This document shows positions 40,978-49,023 of a stretch of DNA of 64,000 bases, one piece after another. The stretch comes from Adlercreutzia equolifaciens DSM 19450 (lineage in GTDB: Bacteria > Actinomycetota > Coriobacteriia > Coriobacteriales > Eggerthellaceae). The stretch is taken from positions 2,418,001 to 2,482,000 of the forward strand of contig NC_022567.1 of NCBI RefSeq assembly GCF_000478885.1, written 5' to 3'. The first letter of the stretch is position 1, and each line of letters opens with the position of its first letter. The notes under the pieces are model-generated. The model ran no database searches. It was not told where the DNA came from and saw nothing but the letters and a program-made list of their open reading frames with translations. Position numbers and translations under genes: made by a program.

Positions 40978-41700
40978 ATGGCTGAAACCATCATCGTGGA
41001 ATTGGGAACGAAGCACTTCCAAGAGGCCAATGCCGCCGTACGCGCGGCGCTCGCCGAGGCCGACACCGTCTGCATCGTGGAGGCCTACGCCCAGCGCTAC
41101 CTGGGCTGCACCCTGCCCGCGGGCAAGCGCTTGGAAGTTCACGGAACCCCGGGCAACGATCTAGCCTGCTATATGGACGGCGGCGAGGTAGAGGTGTTCG
41201 GAAGCGCCCAGGACCAGACCGCCAACACCATGAACGCCGGCACCGTAGTGGTGCACGGGCGCGTGGGCGATGCGGCCGGCTACGCCATGCGCGGCGGCGA
41301 GCTCATCGTGCGCGACGGCTGCGGCTGGCGCGGCGGCATCAACATGAAGCAGTACGGCGGGAAGTGCCCGGTCATCGTCATCGGCGGGGACGCGGGCAAC
41401 TTCCTCGGCGAGTACATGGCCGGCGGCATCATCGTGCTTATGGGCCGCGCCGGCGATCATTTGGCCTCCGGCATGCACGGCGGGGTCATCTATTTGCGCC
41501 GTAACAACGCGCCGGCCGTGGTGCCCGACGGGCTGGATGTGGGAGGGCTGACCGACGATGACTCGGCGACTCTCGGCGCGCTGCTCGCCCGCTACGACGC
41601 CTGCTTCGGCACCGAGCCCCACGAGCAGGCGAGCGTAGACGAGTTCGTCGCGCTGCGCCCCGCCTCCAGCCGGCCTTACGCGGCCATGTACGCGAGCTAG
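40978..41700 (+). CDS. Glutamate synthase GXGXG-domain subunit
   Basis: 240 residues, 4 bp after the FMN subunit gene. Right-handed beta-helix with repeated G-x-x-G-x-G steps: GDAAGYAMRGGELIV, GGKCPVIVIGGDAGNFLGEYM, GGIIVLMGRAGDHLASGMHGGVIYL. In large glutamate synthases this domain is structural, linking the glutaminase and synthase sites. Here it is a separate protein, completing a three-gene enzyme. A strong terminator follows. Confidence 0.9.
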   Translation: MAETIIVELGTKHFQEANAAVRAALAEADTVCIVEAYAQRYLGCTLPAGKRLEVHGTPGNDLACYMDGGEVEVFGSAQDQTANTMNAGTVVVHGRVGDAAGYAMRGGELIVRDGCGWRGGINMKQYGGKCPVIVIGGDAGNFLGEYMAGGIIVLMGRAGDHLASGMHGGVIYLRRNNAPAVVPDGLDVGGLTDDDSATLGALLARYDACFGTEPHEQASVDEFVALRPASSRPYAAMYAS

Positions 41701-41785
41701 GCACATTTCAGCCGCAGAAAACGGGGGACCGACGGTCAGAACCTCCCCGAAAACCAGCTCGCCCGCCGCCGGGCCCGCAAAACAC

Positions 41786-41822
41786 AAGAGGCGCCTCGGG
41801 GAGGGTCGAGGCGCCTCTTAAC
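41786..41822 (+). terminator. Terminator of the glutamate synthase operon
   Basis: 13-bp perfect stem (41786-41798 with 41807-41819), 8-nt loop, TT plus AACAAG tail. Lies between convergent genes and can act on both strands. Confidence 0.78.
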
Positions 41823-41878
41823 AAGAATGACGCCGGGCGCTCGTAGAAAAGCACCCGGCAGAGGGGGATGGAAAAAAA

Positions 41879-43528
41879 TTACAGGCTGGCGACGTACTTG
41901 CCGGTCACATAGCCCTGCGTGTGGGCACGGCCGAGGGACAGGCCCGGCATGTACATGGAATAGTCCACGCCGCCATAGAAGTTGCCGGCGGTGTTGCCGA
42001 TGGCGAACAGGCCCGGAATGGGCTCGTTCGTCTCAACGGCCAGCACTTCCATGTTCGGGCCGACGTTCACGCCAGACACGACGGCCGACACGCGCACATG
42101 GCGATGGATGCCGTAGAAGGGCGGCGTGTCGATGGCGGTCAGCCACTTGGCTTCCTTGCCGAAGTCGAGATCCTTGCCGGCGGCGACGCACTCGTTGTAG
42201 CGCTTCACGCTCTCGACAAACGCAGCCGTGTCGGTAATGCCCAGCTTCTCGGCCAGCTCTTCCAGCGTGTCGGCCTTAAACGTGGCGATCTGATCCTTGA
42301 AGACGCCGGTCTTCTCGCCATCCTCTTCGGGCATGTACACCTTGATGGCCTCGGGGTCGAACAGCTTGCCCGGCCACTCGGCGGCGGCGGTCATATAGTT
42401 GCTGTCGAAGATCTGGTTGTAATCGCCCTGGTCGGCCTCGCTGCGCAGGAAGTTGTTCATGAGCGACATGCCGAGCGTCTCGTCGCAGAAGCGCGTGCCG
42501 TCGTTCTTCACGGCCAGGAAGGGCATGTCGGCCATGGAGCCCGGGCCGCCGTCGAAGTCGTGCAGCATCTTGGTGTGCGTGATGTCTTCGATGGCACCGC
42601 CGGCCCACACGGCCATCTTGTGGCCATCGCCGGTCTTGTTCATCTGCTTGCGACCGAGATTCTGCAGGTCGGGCAGGTAGTAGGCCATCATATCGTCGTC
42701 GTTCTGGTAGTCGCCCGTAGCCAGGATGACGCCCTTGGCGGCGTTGAACTGCACGTTGCCGTCAGCGGTTTCCGCAATGACACCGGTCACGCCGGAGGCA
42801 TCGCCCACGAGCTGCTTGGCCTCGGTATCGTAGAACACCTCCACGCCCTGAGAGGCGGCGTACTCGGCCAGCACCTGCATGCCGTTGCCCGTGTTGTAGG
42901 GCTTCGGGCCGAAGTCGATGGACAGGTAGTCCACGGGATACCCATTCACTTCCTTGATGGCAGCCGTCCACTTCATCGTGCTGTCGGAAATCTGGGCACC
43001 CTGGGCGGTGGCCAAGTCGAGCAACCACGTGATGCACTCGCCGGAGTTCTTCGCCCACAGCTCTACCTGCTCGCGCTTGCCGCGGTACTGATGGTCCTTG
43101 ATGAGGCGCGACACCACGGCCTCCACGCCGGCCGGGTCGGAGGTGTCCAGCAGAATGCCCGTAGCGGTGTTGCCCTGGGAGATGGCCGTCGACTCCTTCT
43201 GGATGAGGGCGACGGTGGCTCCGGCCTCGCGGGCCGTAATGGCGGCGGGCACACCAGAAGCGCCGGCGCCCACGATAACCACGTCGTAGTCCTTGGTCTC
43301 GGCGATATCGGTGATGGGCTCGGGCGCGGCCAGGAAGCTCGGAAGCCCCTCGCGCACGTGACCGGCCACGGTGGTCGTACCGGTAGCGGCAGTCGGCGTG
43401 TCGCTCGCAGTGGAGCCGGTAGCGTTGCCGGCCGGCGAGCAGGCGCCCAGAAGCGCAGCACCGCCGAGACCCGCCGCAGCCAGGCCGCCGATCTTGAACA
43501 GGTTACGTCGAGTGAATTCAGCAGTCAT
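41879..43528 (-). CDS. Tat-exported flavoprotein reductase
   Basis: 549 residues, AAAGGA upstream. Tat motif TRRNLFKIGG at 6-15 and lipobox near Cys30 (LLGAC). FAD motif VIVGAGASGVPAA near residue 84; substrate/capping domain; C-terminal FAD closure PGLFAIGNTAGNFYGGVDY. Arg residues near the catalytic site (GIHRHVRVSAVVSG) are in the position where fumarate reductase relatives bind carboxylates. No haem or FMN domain. Divergent from the LuxR regulator at 43803, its probable controller. The electron acceptor is unknown. Confidence 0.92.
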   Translation of the reverse strand: MTAEFTRRNLFKIGGLAAAGLGGAALLGACSPAGNATGSTASDTPTAATGTTTVAGHVREGLPSFLAAPEPITDIAETKDYDVVIVGAGASGVPAAITAREAGATVALIQKESTAISQGNTATGILLDTSDPAGVEAVVSRLIKDHQYRGKREQVELWAKNSGECITWLLDLATAQGAQISDSTMKWTAAIKEVNGYPVDYLSIDFGPKPYNTGNGMQVLAEYAASQGVEVFYDTEAKQLVGDASGVTGVIAETADGNVQFNAAKGVILATGDYQNDDDMMAYYLPDLQNLGRKQMNKTGDGHKMAVWAGGAIEDITHTKMLHDFDGGPGSMADMPFLAVKNDGTRFCDETLGMSLMNNFLRSEADQGDYNQIFDSNYMTAAAEWPGKLFDPEAIKVYMPEEDGEKTGVFKDQIATFKADTLEELAEKLGITDTAAFVESVKRYNECVAAGKDLDFGKEAKWLTAIDTPPFYGIHRHVRVSAVVSGVNVGPNMEVLAVETNEPIPGLFAIGNTAGNFYGGVDYSMYMPGLSLGRAHTQGYVTGKYVASL

Positions 43529-43665
43529 GGTGAGTCCTTTCTGTTACCCCTTGATTGCCTGCGCCAGAAGATCTCGGGGTTCCCTCCCCTGCGACTCCTC
43601 GGGACGCTGGGGCCACCCTAGCAGTCATCATGGGCGCACAAACATCGACCATCAGCGCATTTCGC

Positions 43666-43701
43666 GGGTTTATTTTTATAACCCCTTGTCATAACCCCCG
43701 C
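43666..43701. promoter_or_regulatory. Candidate LuxR site: GGGTT/AACCC dyad and repeated ATAACCCC
   Basis: GGGTT (43666-43670) pairs with AACCC (43680-43684), and ATAACCCC recurs at about 43691. AT-rich centre. In the divergent region between flavoprotein and LuxR genes. Weak evidence. Confidence 0.3.
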
Positions 43702-43802
43702 CTGATCAGGCCCGTTACCCAATGCTCCCAAAACATGATGGAAAAGGTTACGGTATCATAGACCCTAGTTTTTTCGGAAAGACTCGGAGGGGGGTTAAGG
43801 CC

Positions 43803-45395
43803 ATGCACAGCGCACCGCAGGCTGCGAGCAAGAAACTCATAGGCAAGCCGGGGTCGGAGCCAACTCCGACTGCAGGCTCGGCTCCGACCTCAAGCGCGGC
43901 GCAAGCGCCGTCAGCATCCGGAGCATCGTCGGCACCTTCCGATCCTTCGGTCTTCGGAGGTACGGCGACCCCGGAGGTCGCCGAGAGGCACCGCTTCCCC
44001 GTGGTTCCCTTCGTCTTCCTCGGCGTGGGCTTCTACCGTGCCTGGATCGAGATCGCTTTCGTCGGCTCGTTCGTGTCGTTTCCCGCGATCCCCTTCGGCG
44101 CGCGCGAGTGTTTTGATGGAGTGGGCGCCATCGTCATGCTCATCTGCGTGCTGCTCGCGCGGCGCATTGGCCCCTTCTACCGCCATCCGTCGATCTTCGT
44201 GCTCTGCGGTGCATGCATGACGCTTGCCACCGTGGCACTGTTCGCCACCATGATCGTGCCGAGCCTCGGCTACACGGCAACATGGCTGGCCGCTATCGTC
44301 GGCGGCGTGGGAATGGGGCTTGTCATTCTTATATGGAGCGAGGTGTTCGGCTGCCTGAGCCCTTTGCGAGTCACTCTCTATTACACGGCCTCCATCGCCC
44401 TGGGCGCGGTGATCGTCTATGTTTTCATGGGGCTGCGCCTACCGTGGCTCGCTTGCCTCACAGCGCTGCTGCCGGCGGTATCGCTTGTACTCGCACGGCG
44501 CAGCATGGATCGCATCCCTGCAGAAAAACGGCCCCAGCCGAACCTCGTCAACTTCAAACCGCCGTGGAAGATTTTCCTGCTCATGGCCTTGTACGGGTTC
44601 GCTTACGGTATTTTGGAGACTCGTGTGTATACCGACTCCTTCGGGCCGCACTCATCGCCCGGCGTGCTCGTAGTGGCGCTCGTAATCTTCCTTAGCGTGG
44701 GCTTTCGCCGTGAGAAATTCGATTTCAACTCCATTGTGCGCATCGCGCTGCCGCTCACGGTGGCCGCGCTGTGGCTCGTGCCCATGTGGGGCGCGGGAGC
44801 CACCCTCCTCAGCGGCCCTTGTGCTATCGGGGGCTACACGGCCGCCACCGTGCTGATCATGGCGCTGTGCTCGAATATGTGCTATCGCCACGGCGTATCA
44901 GCCATCTGGCTGTTCGGCATCGAGCGATCGCTGCGACTCGCTTTCATGTTCCTCGGACGCACCGTGGCTAACATGGGAGAGCACGGAAGCCTCGGAGCCG
45001 GTGATGGCGGCCTGCTCATTTCGGGCCTTTCCATGATTGCCGTCATCATGGCTACCGTGCTGCTGCTCTCCCAGAAGAACGTGGATGGCCAGTGGGGCCT
45101 CTCGTTCTTGAACGGCAGCGGGAAAAGCCGCGCCGATAAACATGCGCAGCAGGTGGACAACCGGTGCGTCGCCTTAGCTACCGAATACCACCTCACGGCG
45201 CGAGAGCTGGAGATCCTCAAGCTGCTCGCCCGACACAAGACCGTGGGCATGATCGAGCGCGAGCTGGTCATTGCCAACGGCACCGCCAAGGCCCATGTGC
45301 GCCACATCTACCAAAAGCTGAACATCCATTCCCGAGAAGAGTTGTTCAACCTGCTTGATCCCCGTCAGCTCGACCCTCTGGAAGAGCAGGAATAG
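43803..45395 (+). CDS. LuxR-family regulator with multi-spanning membrane domain
   Basis: 530 residues from the ATG at 43803 (GGAGGGGGG upstream); an in-frame extension to 43722 is unsupported. A Ser/Ala/Pro-rich N-terminal 60 residues, then about twelve membrane helices (about 65-430), then a LuxR helix-turn-helix (about 462-525) with LTARELEILKLLARHKT and ANGTAKAHVRHIYQKLNI. Same architecture as the regulators at 9982 and 49024. Divergent from the flavoprotein at 41879, the probable target gene. Confidence 0.9.
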   Translation: MHSAPQAASKKLIGKPGSEPTPTAGSAPTSSAAQAPSASGASSAPSDPSVFGGTATPEVAERHRFPVVPFVFLGVGFYRAWIEIAFVGSFVSFPAIPFGARECFDGVGAIVMLICVLLARRIGPFYRHPSIFVLCGACMTLATVALFATMIVPSLGYTATWLAAIVGGVGMGLVILIWSEVFGCLSPLRVTLYYTASIALGAVIVYVFMGLRLPWLACLTALLPAVSLVLARRSMDRIPAEKRPQPNLVNFKPPWKIFLLMALYGFAYGILETRVYTDSFGPHSSPGVLVVALVIFLSVGFRREKFDFNSIVRIALPLTVAALWLVPMWGAGATLLSGPCAIGGYTAATVLIMALCSNMCYRHGVSAIWLFGIERSLRLAFMFLGRTVANMGEHGSLGAGDGGLLISGLSMIAVIMATVLLLSQKNVDGQWGLSFLNGSGKSRADKHAQQVDNRCVALATEYHLTARELEILKLLARHKTVGMIERELVIANGTAKAHVRHIYQKLNIHSREELFNLLDPRQLDPLEEQE

Positions 45396-45397
45396 AA

Positions 45398-45625
45398 CTA
45401 ATTCCAGGGGTCTTCCGAGAACAGAGGCTCGTGCTCGGCGGGACGGTCGGAATAGGGGTCGTAGCCGTCGTCGTCCTCGTTTTCCGCGCGAACGAAGGGG
45501 TCGCCGGAGGCCGCAGGACGCAGATGCCCCGATCCGGCGGCTGCGTCGCGCCCTTTCGCCTGCTGGCTCGGCAGCGGCTTCACCACGATGCGAGCGTGGG
45601 GGTCGTTCTTTGGATCGATTGCCAC
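45398..45625 (-). CDS. Small acidic hypothetical protein
   Basis: 75 residues from a GTG with AGGTGG 6 nt upstream. Begins AIDPKNDPHARIVVKPLPSQQ and ends in an Asp/Glu/Pro-rich tail (ENEDDDGYDPYSDRP). No signal or membrane segment, probably disordered. Converges on the LuxR gene with a 2-bp gap. Unknown function. Confidence 0.6.
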   Translation of the reverse strand: MAIDPKNDPHARIVVKPLPSQQAKGRDAAAGSGHLRPAASGDPFVRAENEDDDGYDPYSDRPAEHEPLFSEDPWN

Positions 45626-45712
45626 AGATTTCCACCTTTCAAAAACGCGTCTCGCTGCCTACCTTTTCGGACAACCGAAAAGCCCGAGTCCTTCGAAATG
45701 GGCAAAATGGCC

Positions 45713-45816
45713 TACTTCTCGTAGTCGCCGATAGCGAAATCACTCTACAGCTAATCCCCCACCAGGTGAAATAGCACCAGCAACAGAAATCGCCCTGCAG
45801 AAAACTACGAGAAGTA
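45713..45816. repeat. 13-bp inverted repeat 104 bp end to end
   Basis: TACTTCTCGTAGT (45713-45725) is exactly inverted at 45804-45816 in the 242-bp gap after metA. A separate 8-bp stem with ACAA loop lies at 45663-45682. No gene in the gap; the elements may end metA transcription or be a remnant element. Confidence 0.5.
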
Positions 45817-45867
45817 CCCTCGTTTGCTCATTCGCGCAGACGGAAGCTGCCCGAACGCCCATCTCCC

Positions 45868-46794
45868 CTATTCCCTATCGCCGGCGCGGGTGATGTCGTA
45901 GGGGGTCGTTTGGTACACATAGTAGTTCAGCCAGTTGGTGTAGAGCAACTGGGCGCAGGAGAACCACGTGGAAACCGGCTCGCGCGCCGGGTCATCGTCG
46001 GGGAAGTAATGGGCCGGCACGGCGATGCCCATCCCCTTGGCGATGTCGCGGTCGTATTCCGCTTTCAGCGCCTCGCGGTCGTACTCGGGGTGACCGAACA
46101 CGAAGAAGTTCTGCGAGTCGGTGGACTTCGCCACGTACACGCCCGCCTCGTCGGACACGGCGATCAGCTCAAGTGCGGGATGCGCCTCGATGTCGGCGGC
46201 CCGCACCTCGGTGAAGCGCGAGTGGGGCGCGAAGAACGTCTCGTCGAACCCGCGCACGAGCGGCGACGTGCGCTTGACCACCTCGTGGGGGAACACGCCG
46301 AACATCTTCTCGGGCAGCTCGTGCTTGGGCACGCCGTAGTGGTAGTAGATGCCGGCCTGGGCGCCCCAGCAGATGTGCAGCGTGGAGTGCACGTGGGTCT
46401 TCGACCACTCCATGATCTCGCAGAGTTCCGGCCAGTAGTCCACTTCTTCGAATTCCAGACGCTCCACCGGCGCACCGGTGATGATGAGGCCGTCGAAGTG
46501 TTCGTCGCGCACTGCGTCGAAGGTGGTGTAGAAGGTCTCCAGGTGCTCGGCGGCCGTGTTCTTCGAGTCGTGGCTCGCGGTTTGCAGAAGCTCCACTTCA
46601 ACCTGCAGGGGCGTGTTCGACAGCTTCCGCAGAATCTGGGTCTCCGTGGTGATCTTGGTGGGCATGAGGTTCAGCAGCAGCAGCCGCAACGGGCGGATGT
46701 CCTGGTGCATGGCGCGATGCTCGGTCATGACGAAGATGTTCTCGGCCTCAAGCGCCGCCGTGGCCGGCAGCGCATCGGGAATGCGAATGGGCAT
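45868..46794 (-). CDS. metA: Homoserine O-acyltransferase
   Basis: 308 residues. Activates homoserine by acylation (succinyl- or acetyl-CoA) for methionine synthesis. Catalytic Cys142 (HICWGAQAG), His235 and Glu237 (FGHPEYD) all present at canonical positions; N-terminal MPIRIPDALPA. It lies 8 bp after metY. Since MetY uses O-acetylhomoserine, this MetA probably transfers acetyl, as many MetA enzymes do. Thirteen of its codons (residues 33-45) reappear inside the chimeric pseudogene at 52.8-54.3 kb. Confidence 0.93.
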   Translation of the reverse strand: MPIRIPDALPATAALEAENIFVMTEHRAMHQDIRPLRLLLLNLMPTKITTETQILRKLSNTPLQVEVELLQTASHDSKNTAAEHLETFYTTFDAVRDEHFDGLIITGAPVERLEFEEVDYWPELCEIMEWSKTHVHSTLHICWGAQAGIYYHYGVPKHELPEKMFGVFPHEVVKRTSPLVRGFDETFFAPHSRFTEVRAADIEAHPALELIAVSDEAGVYVAKSTDSQNFFVFGHPEYDREALKAEYDRDIAKGMGIAVPAHYFPDDDPAREPVSTWFSCAQLLYTNWLNYYVYQTTPYDITRAGDRE

Positions 46795-46802
46795 GCGTCC
46801 TC

Positions 46803-48086
46803 CTATTCCACGGCAGCCAGGGCCTGGTCGATGTCGGCGATGAGGTCGGCGGCGTCCTCGATGCCGCAGGACAGGCGCACGAGGTCGGCGCTGATGCCGG
46901 CCGCCTCAAGCTCCGCGTCGTTCATCTGCCGGTGCGTGGCGTTGGCCGGGTGAAGCACGCAGGTGCGCGCGTCGGCCACATGGGTGGCGATCTGGGCCAG
47001 GCGCAGGTTCTTCATGAACGTCTCGGCCGCCGCGCGCCCGCCGGCCACGCCGAAGCTCACCACGCCGCAGGATCCGTCCGGCAGGTACTTCGCCGCCAGC
47101 GCCGCCTCGGAGTCGCCGGCAAGCGAGGGATGGCGCACCCAGGCCACCTTCGGGTGGGCCGCCAAGTGCTCGGCCACCGCGCGCCCGTTCTCGGCGTGCC
47201 GGGCCATGCGCAGATGCAGGCTCTCAAGCCCCAAATTGATGAGGAAGGCGTTCTGCGGCGACTGGATGGAGCCCAGATCGCGCATGAGCTGGGCCGTCGC
47301 CTTGGTGATGTAGGCGCCCTCCAGACCGAAGCGCTCGGCGTACACCACGCCGTGGTAGCTCTCGTCGGGCGTCGTGAGCCCCGGGAACTTGTCGGCGTGG
47401 GCGCTCCAGTCGAAGCGGCCCGCATCCACGATGACGCCTCCGACGGAAGCGCCGTGGCCGTCCATGTACTTGGTGGTGGAGTGGGTCACGATGTCGGCGC
47501 CCCACTCGATGGGGCGGCACAGCACCGGCGTGGGGAAGGTGTTGTCCACGATGAGCGGCACGCCGTGAGCGTGGGCCGCCGCCGCGAAGCGCTCGATGTC
47601 GAGCACCGCCAGCGCCGGGTTCGCGATGGTCTCGCCGAAGACGCACTTCGTGTTGGGCCGGAAGGCGGCTTTGAGCTCCTCGTCGGTGCAGTGCGGATCG
47701 ACGAAGGTGCACTCCAGGCCCATGCGGCCCATGGTGTGGGCGAGCAGGTTGTAGGTGCCCCCGTAGATGGCCGACGAGGCCACCACGTGATCGCCCGCGC
47801 CGGCGATGTTGAACACCGCGAAGAAGTTCGCCGCCTGGCCCGAGGAGGTGAGCATGGCCGCCGCGCCGCCTTCCAGCTCGGCGATCTTCGCCGCCACCGC
47901 GTCGTTGGTGGGGTTCGCCAGCCGCGTGTAGAAGTAGCCGGACTCCTCCAGATCGAACAGGCGCCCCATGTGCTCGCTCGTGTCGTACTTCCAGGTGGTG
48001 TTCTGGTAGATGGGCACCTGGCGCGGCTCGCCGTCGCCGGGCCGCCACCCGCCTTGCACGCAGGTCGTTCCAATCCGCTCGCTCAT
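46803..48086 (-). CDS. metY: O-acetylhomoserine sulfhydrylase
   Basis: 427 residues, PLP enzyme of the Cys/Met metabolism family. It forms homocysteine from O-acetylhomoserine and sulfide. PLP-binding Lys near 206 in THSTTKYMDGHG, phosphate-binding TSSGQAANFF near 80, and the C-terminal SCGIEDAADLIADID. ATG with AAGGAG upstream. First gene of the metY-metA operon; TATAAT (48130-48125, minus strand) lies 40 nt upstream with a poor -35. The leader is only about 30 nt, so no SAM riboswitch fits. Bases 46882 to about 47913 recur almost unchanged in the pseudogene at 53.3-54.3 kb. Confidence 0.94.
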   Translation of the reverse strand: MSERIGTTCVQGGWRPGDGEPRQVPIYQNTTWKYDTSEHMGRLFDLEESGYFYTRLANPTNDAVAAKIAELEGGAAAMLTSSGQAANFFAVFNIAGAGDHVVASSAIYGGTYNLLAHTMGRMGLECTFVDPHCTDEELKAAFRPNTKCVFGETIANPALAVLDIERFAAAAHAHGVPLIVDNTFPTPVLCRPIEWGADIVTHSTTKYMDGHGASVGGVIVDAGRFDWSAHADKFPGLTTPDESYHGVVYAERFGLEGAYITKATAQLMRDLGSIQSPQNAFLINLGLESLHLRMARHAENGRAVAEHLAAHPKVAWVRHPSLAGDSEAALAAKYLPDGSCGVVSFGVAGGRAAAETFMKNLRLAQIATHVADARTCVLHPANATHRQMNDAELEAAGISADLVRLSCGIEDAADLIADIDQALAAVE

Positions 48087-48285
48087 TCAGGACTCCTTCA
48101 GGGTCTCGCTTTTTTCGTTCGCCCATTATAGGAGCACTAGCGCCACCCCGGTTATAGGAAGTCCCCAGCGAACGTCATCGGAAAAACCGAGGGCCTTCCG
48201 CTAAGACCTCCTCGATTATTCTGAAATGAACTATTGTTCTAAGAACATTTGTTTGCTCTAATTCGCTTTGAGAAGACGGCAGTGC

Positions 48286-48317
48286 TTGCATTTATTGTTA
48301 CTAATTGTTACAATAAA
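48286..48317 (+). promoter_or_regulatory. HicAB promoter and operator
   Basis: TTGCAT (48286-48291), 17-nt spacer, TACAAT (48309-48314). The perfect dyad TTTATTGT-N11-ACAATAAA (48291-48298 and 48310-48317) overlaps both boxes, as expected for autorepression by HicB. Confidence 0.65.
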
Positions 48318-48343
48318 TTGTGCCATGCAGGAGGTCGAGAGAC

Positions 48344-48529
48344 ATGCCCATGACAGCTAGAGAAGCGATACGGCTCACCAAGAAAATGGGCGGCCGCTTC
48401 GTCAGACACGGGGCGAGACATGACATCTTCGCGAATGCGGCTGGCGAAGAGTTTCCTATCCCCCGCCACCCCGGAGATCTTTCGCCGGGGGTCGAGCGAG
48501 CCATCAAAGAAAAGCTAGGGCTTCTCTAA
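48344..48529 (+). CDS. hicA: HicA-type mRNA interferase toxin
   Basis: 61 residues from the ATG at 48344 (AGGAGG upstream). Double-stranded RNA-binding-like fold: REAIRLTKKMGGRFVRHGARHDIF, with the catalytic His (about 26) in the R-H-D-I-F segment, and the C-terminal FPIPRHPGDLSPGVERAIKEKLG. Cleaves mRNA when free of HicB. The partner gene follows after 29 bp. Confidence 0.82.
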   Translation: MPMTAREAIRLTKKMGGRFVRHGARHDIFANAAGEEFPIPRHPGDLSPGVERAIKEKLGLL

Positions 48530-48558
48530 TACTTCACCCAATAGAGAGGAAGCGACCT

Positions 48559-49008
48559 ATGAAGTTTCTCTACGAAGCCATCCTCACCCCGTGGAGCGGC
48601 GGGTGGGAAGCTGAGTTTCCCGACCTGGGCATCTGCACCCAGGGGGACACGTTGTTCGATGCGGCCTTCATGGCACAAGATCTGCTGACCCTCTGGATTT
48701 CCCAGGCGCTTCGCGAAGGGCGACCCTTGCCGGAGCCTCGGATGGACCATCCCGCACCCGCAAATGGCAAAGCCATCGCCGTTGCCGTGGAGTGCGATGC
48801 CGACACGCCTCCCCTCGCCACCATGACCGTTCAGGAGGCGGCGGATACCCTCGATGTCAGCACTTCGCGTATACACGCTATGATTCGCGACGGCATCCTG
48901 AGAACCGAGAAAGTCGGCAGCGCCCGCCTTGTGTCAGCCGACGATGTCATAGACTATTTCAATAGCCCCCGAACCGCTGGCCGCCCAAAGAAGGTCGCGA
49001 CCGCCTGA
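48559..49008 (+). CDS. hicB: HicB antitoxin with C-terminal excisionase-like HTH
   Basis: 149 residues. N-terminal partial RNase H-like HicB domain (YEAILTPWSGGWEAEFPDLGICTQG, then AFMAQDLLTLWI). A C-terminal MerR/excisionase-like helix-turn-helix (about 92-140; MTVQEAADTLDVSTSRIHAMIRDG) follows instead of the common ribbon-helix-helix. Would neutralise HicA and repress the operon through the upstream dyad. GGAAG lies upstream of the ATG. Confidence 0.85.
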   Translation: MKFLYEAILTPWSGGWEAEFPDLGICTQGDTLFDAAFMAQDLLTLWISQALREGRPLPEPRMDHPAPANGKAIAVAVECDADTPPLATMTVQEAADTLDVSTSRIHAMIRDGILRTEKVGSARLVSADDVIDYFNSPRTAGRPKKVATA

Positions 49009-49023
49009 TTTCGGGAGATATGT

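Noticed and set aside
39288..41075. Long antisense frame over the glutamate synthase operon
   Set aside because: Shadow frame of a GC-rich operon; no recognisable protein.
48087..48285. SAM riboswitch upstream of metY
   Set aside because: Predicted leader is only about 30 nt and no SAM-riboswitch core is visible; the short hairpin ATCGG-AAA-CCGA is not one.
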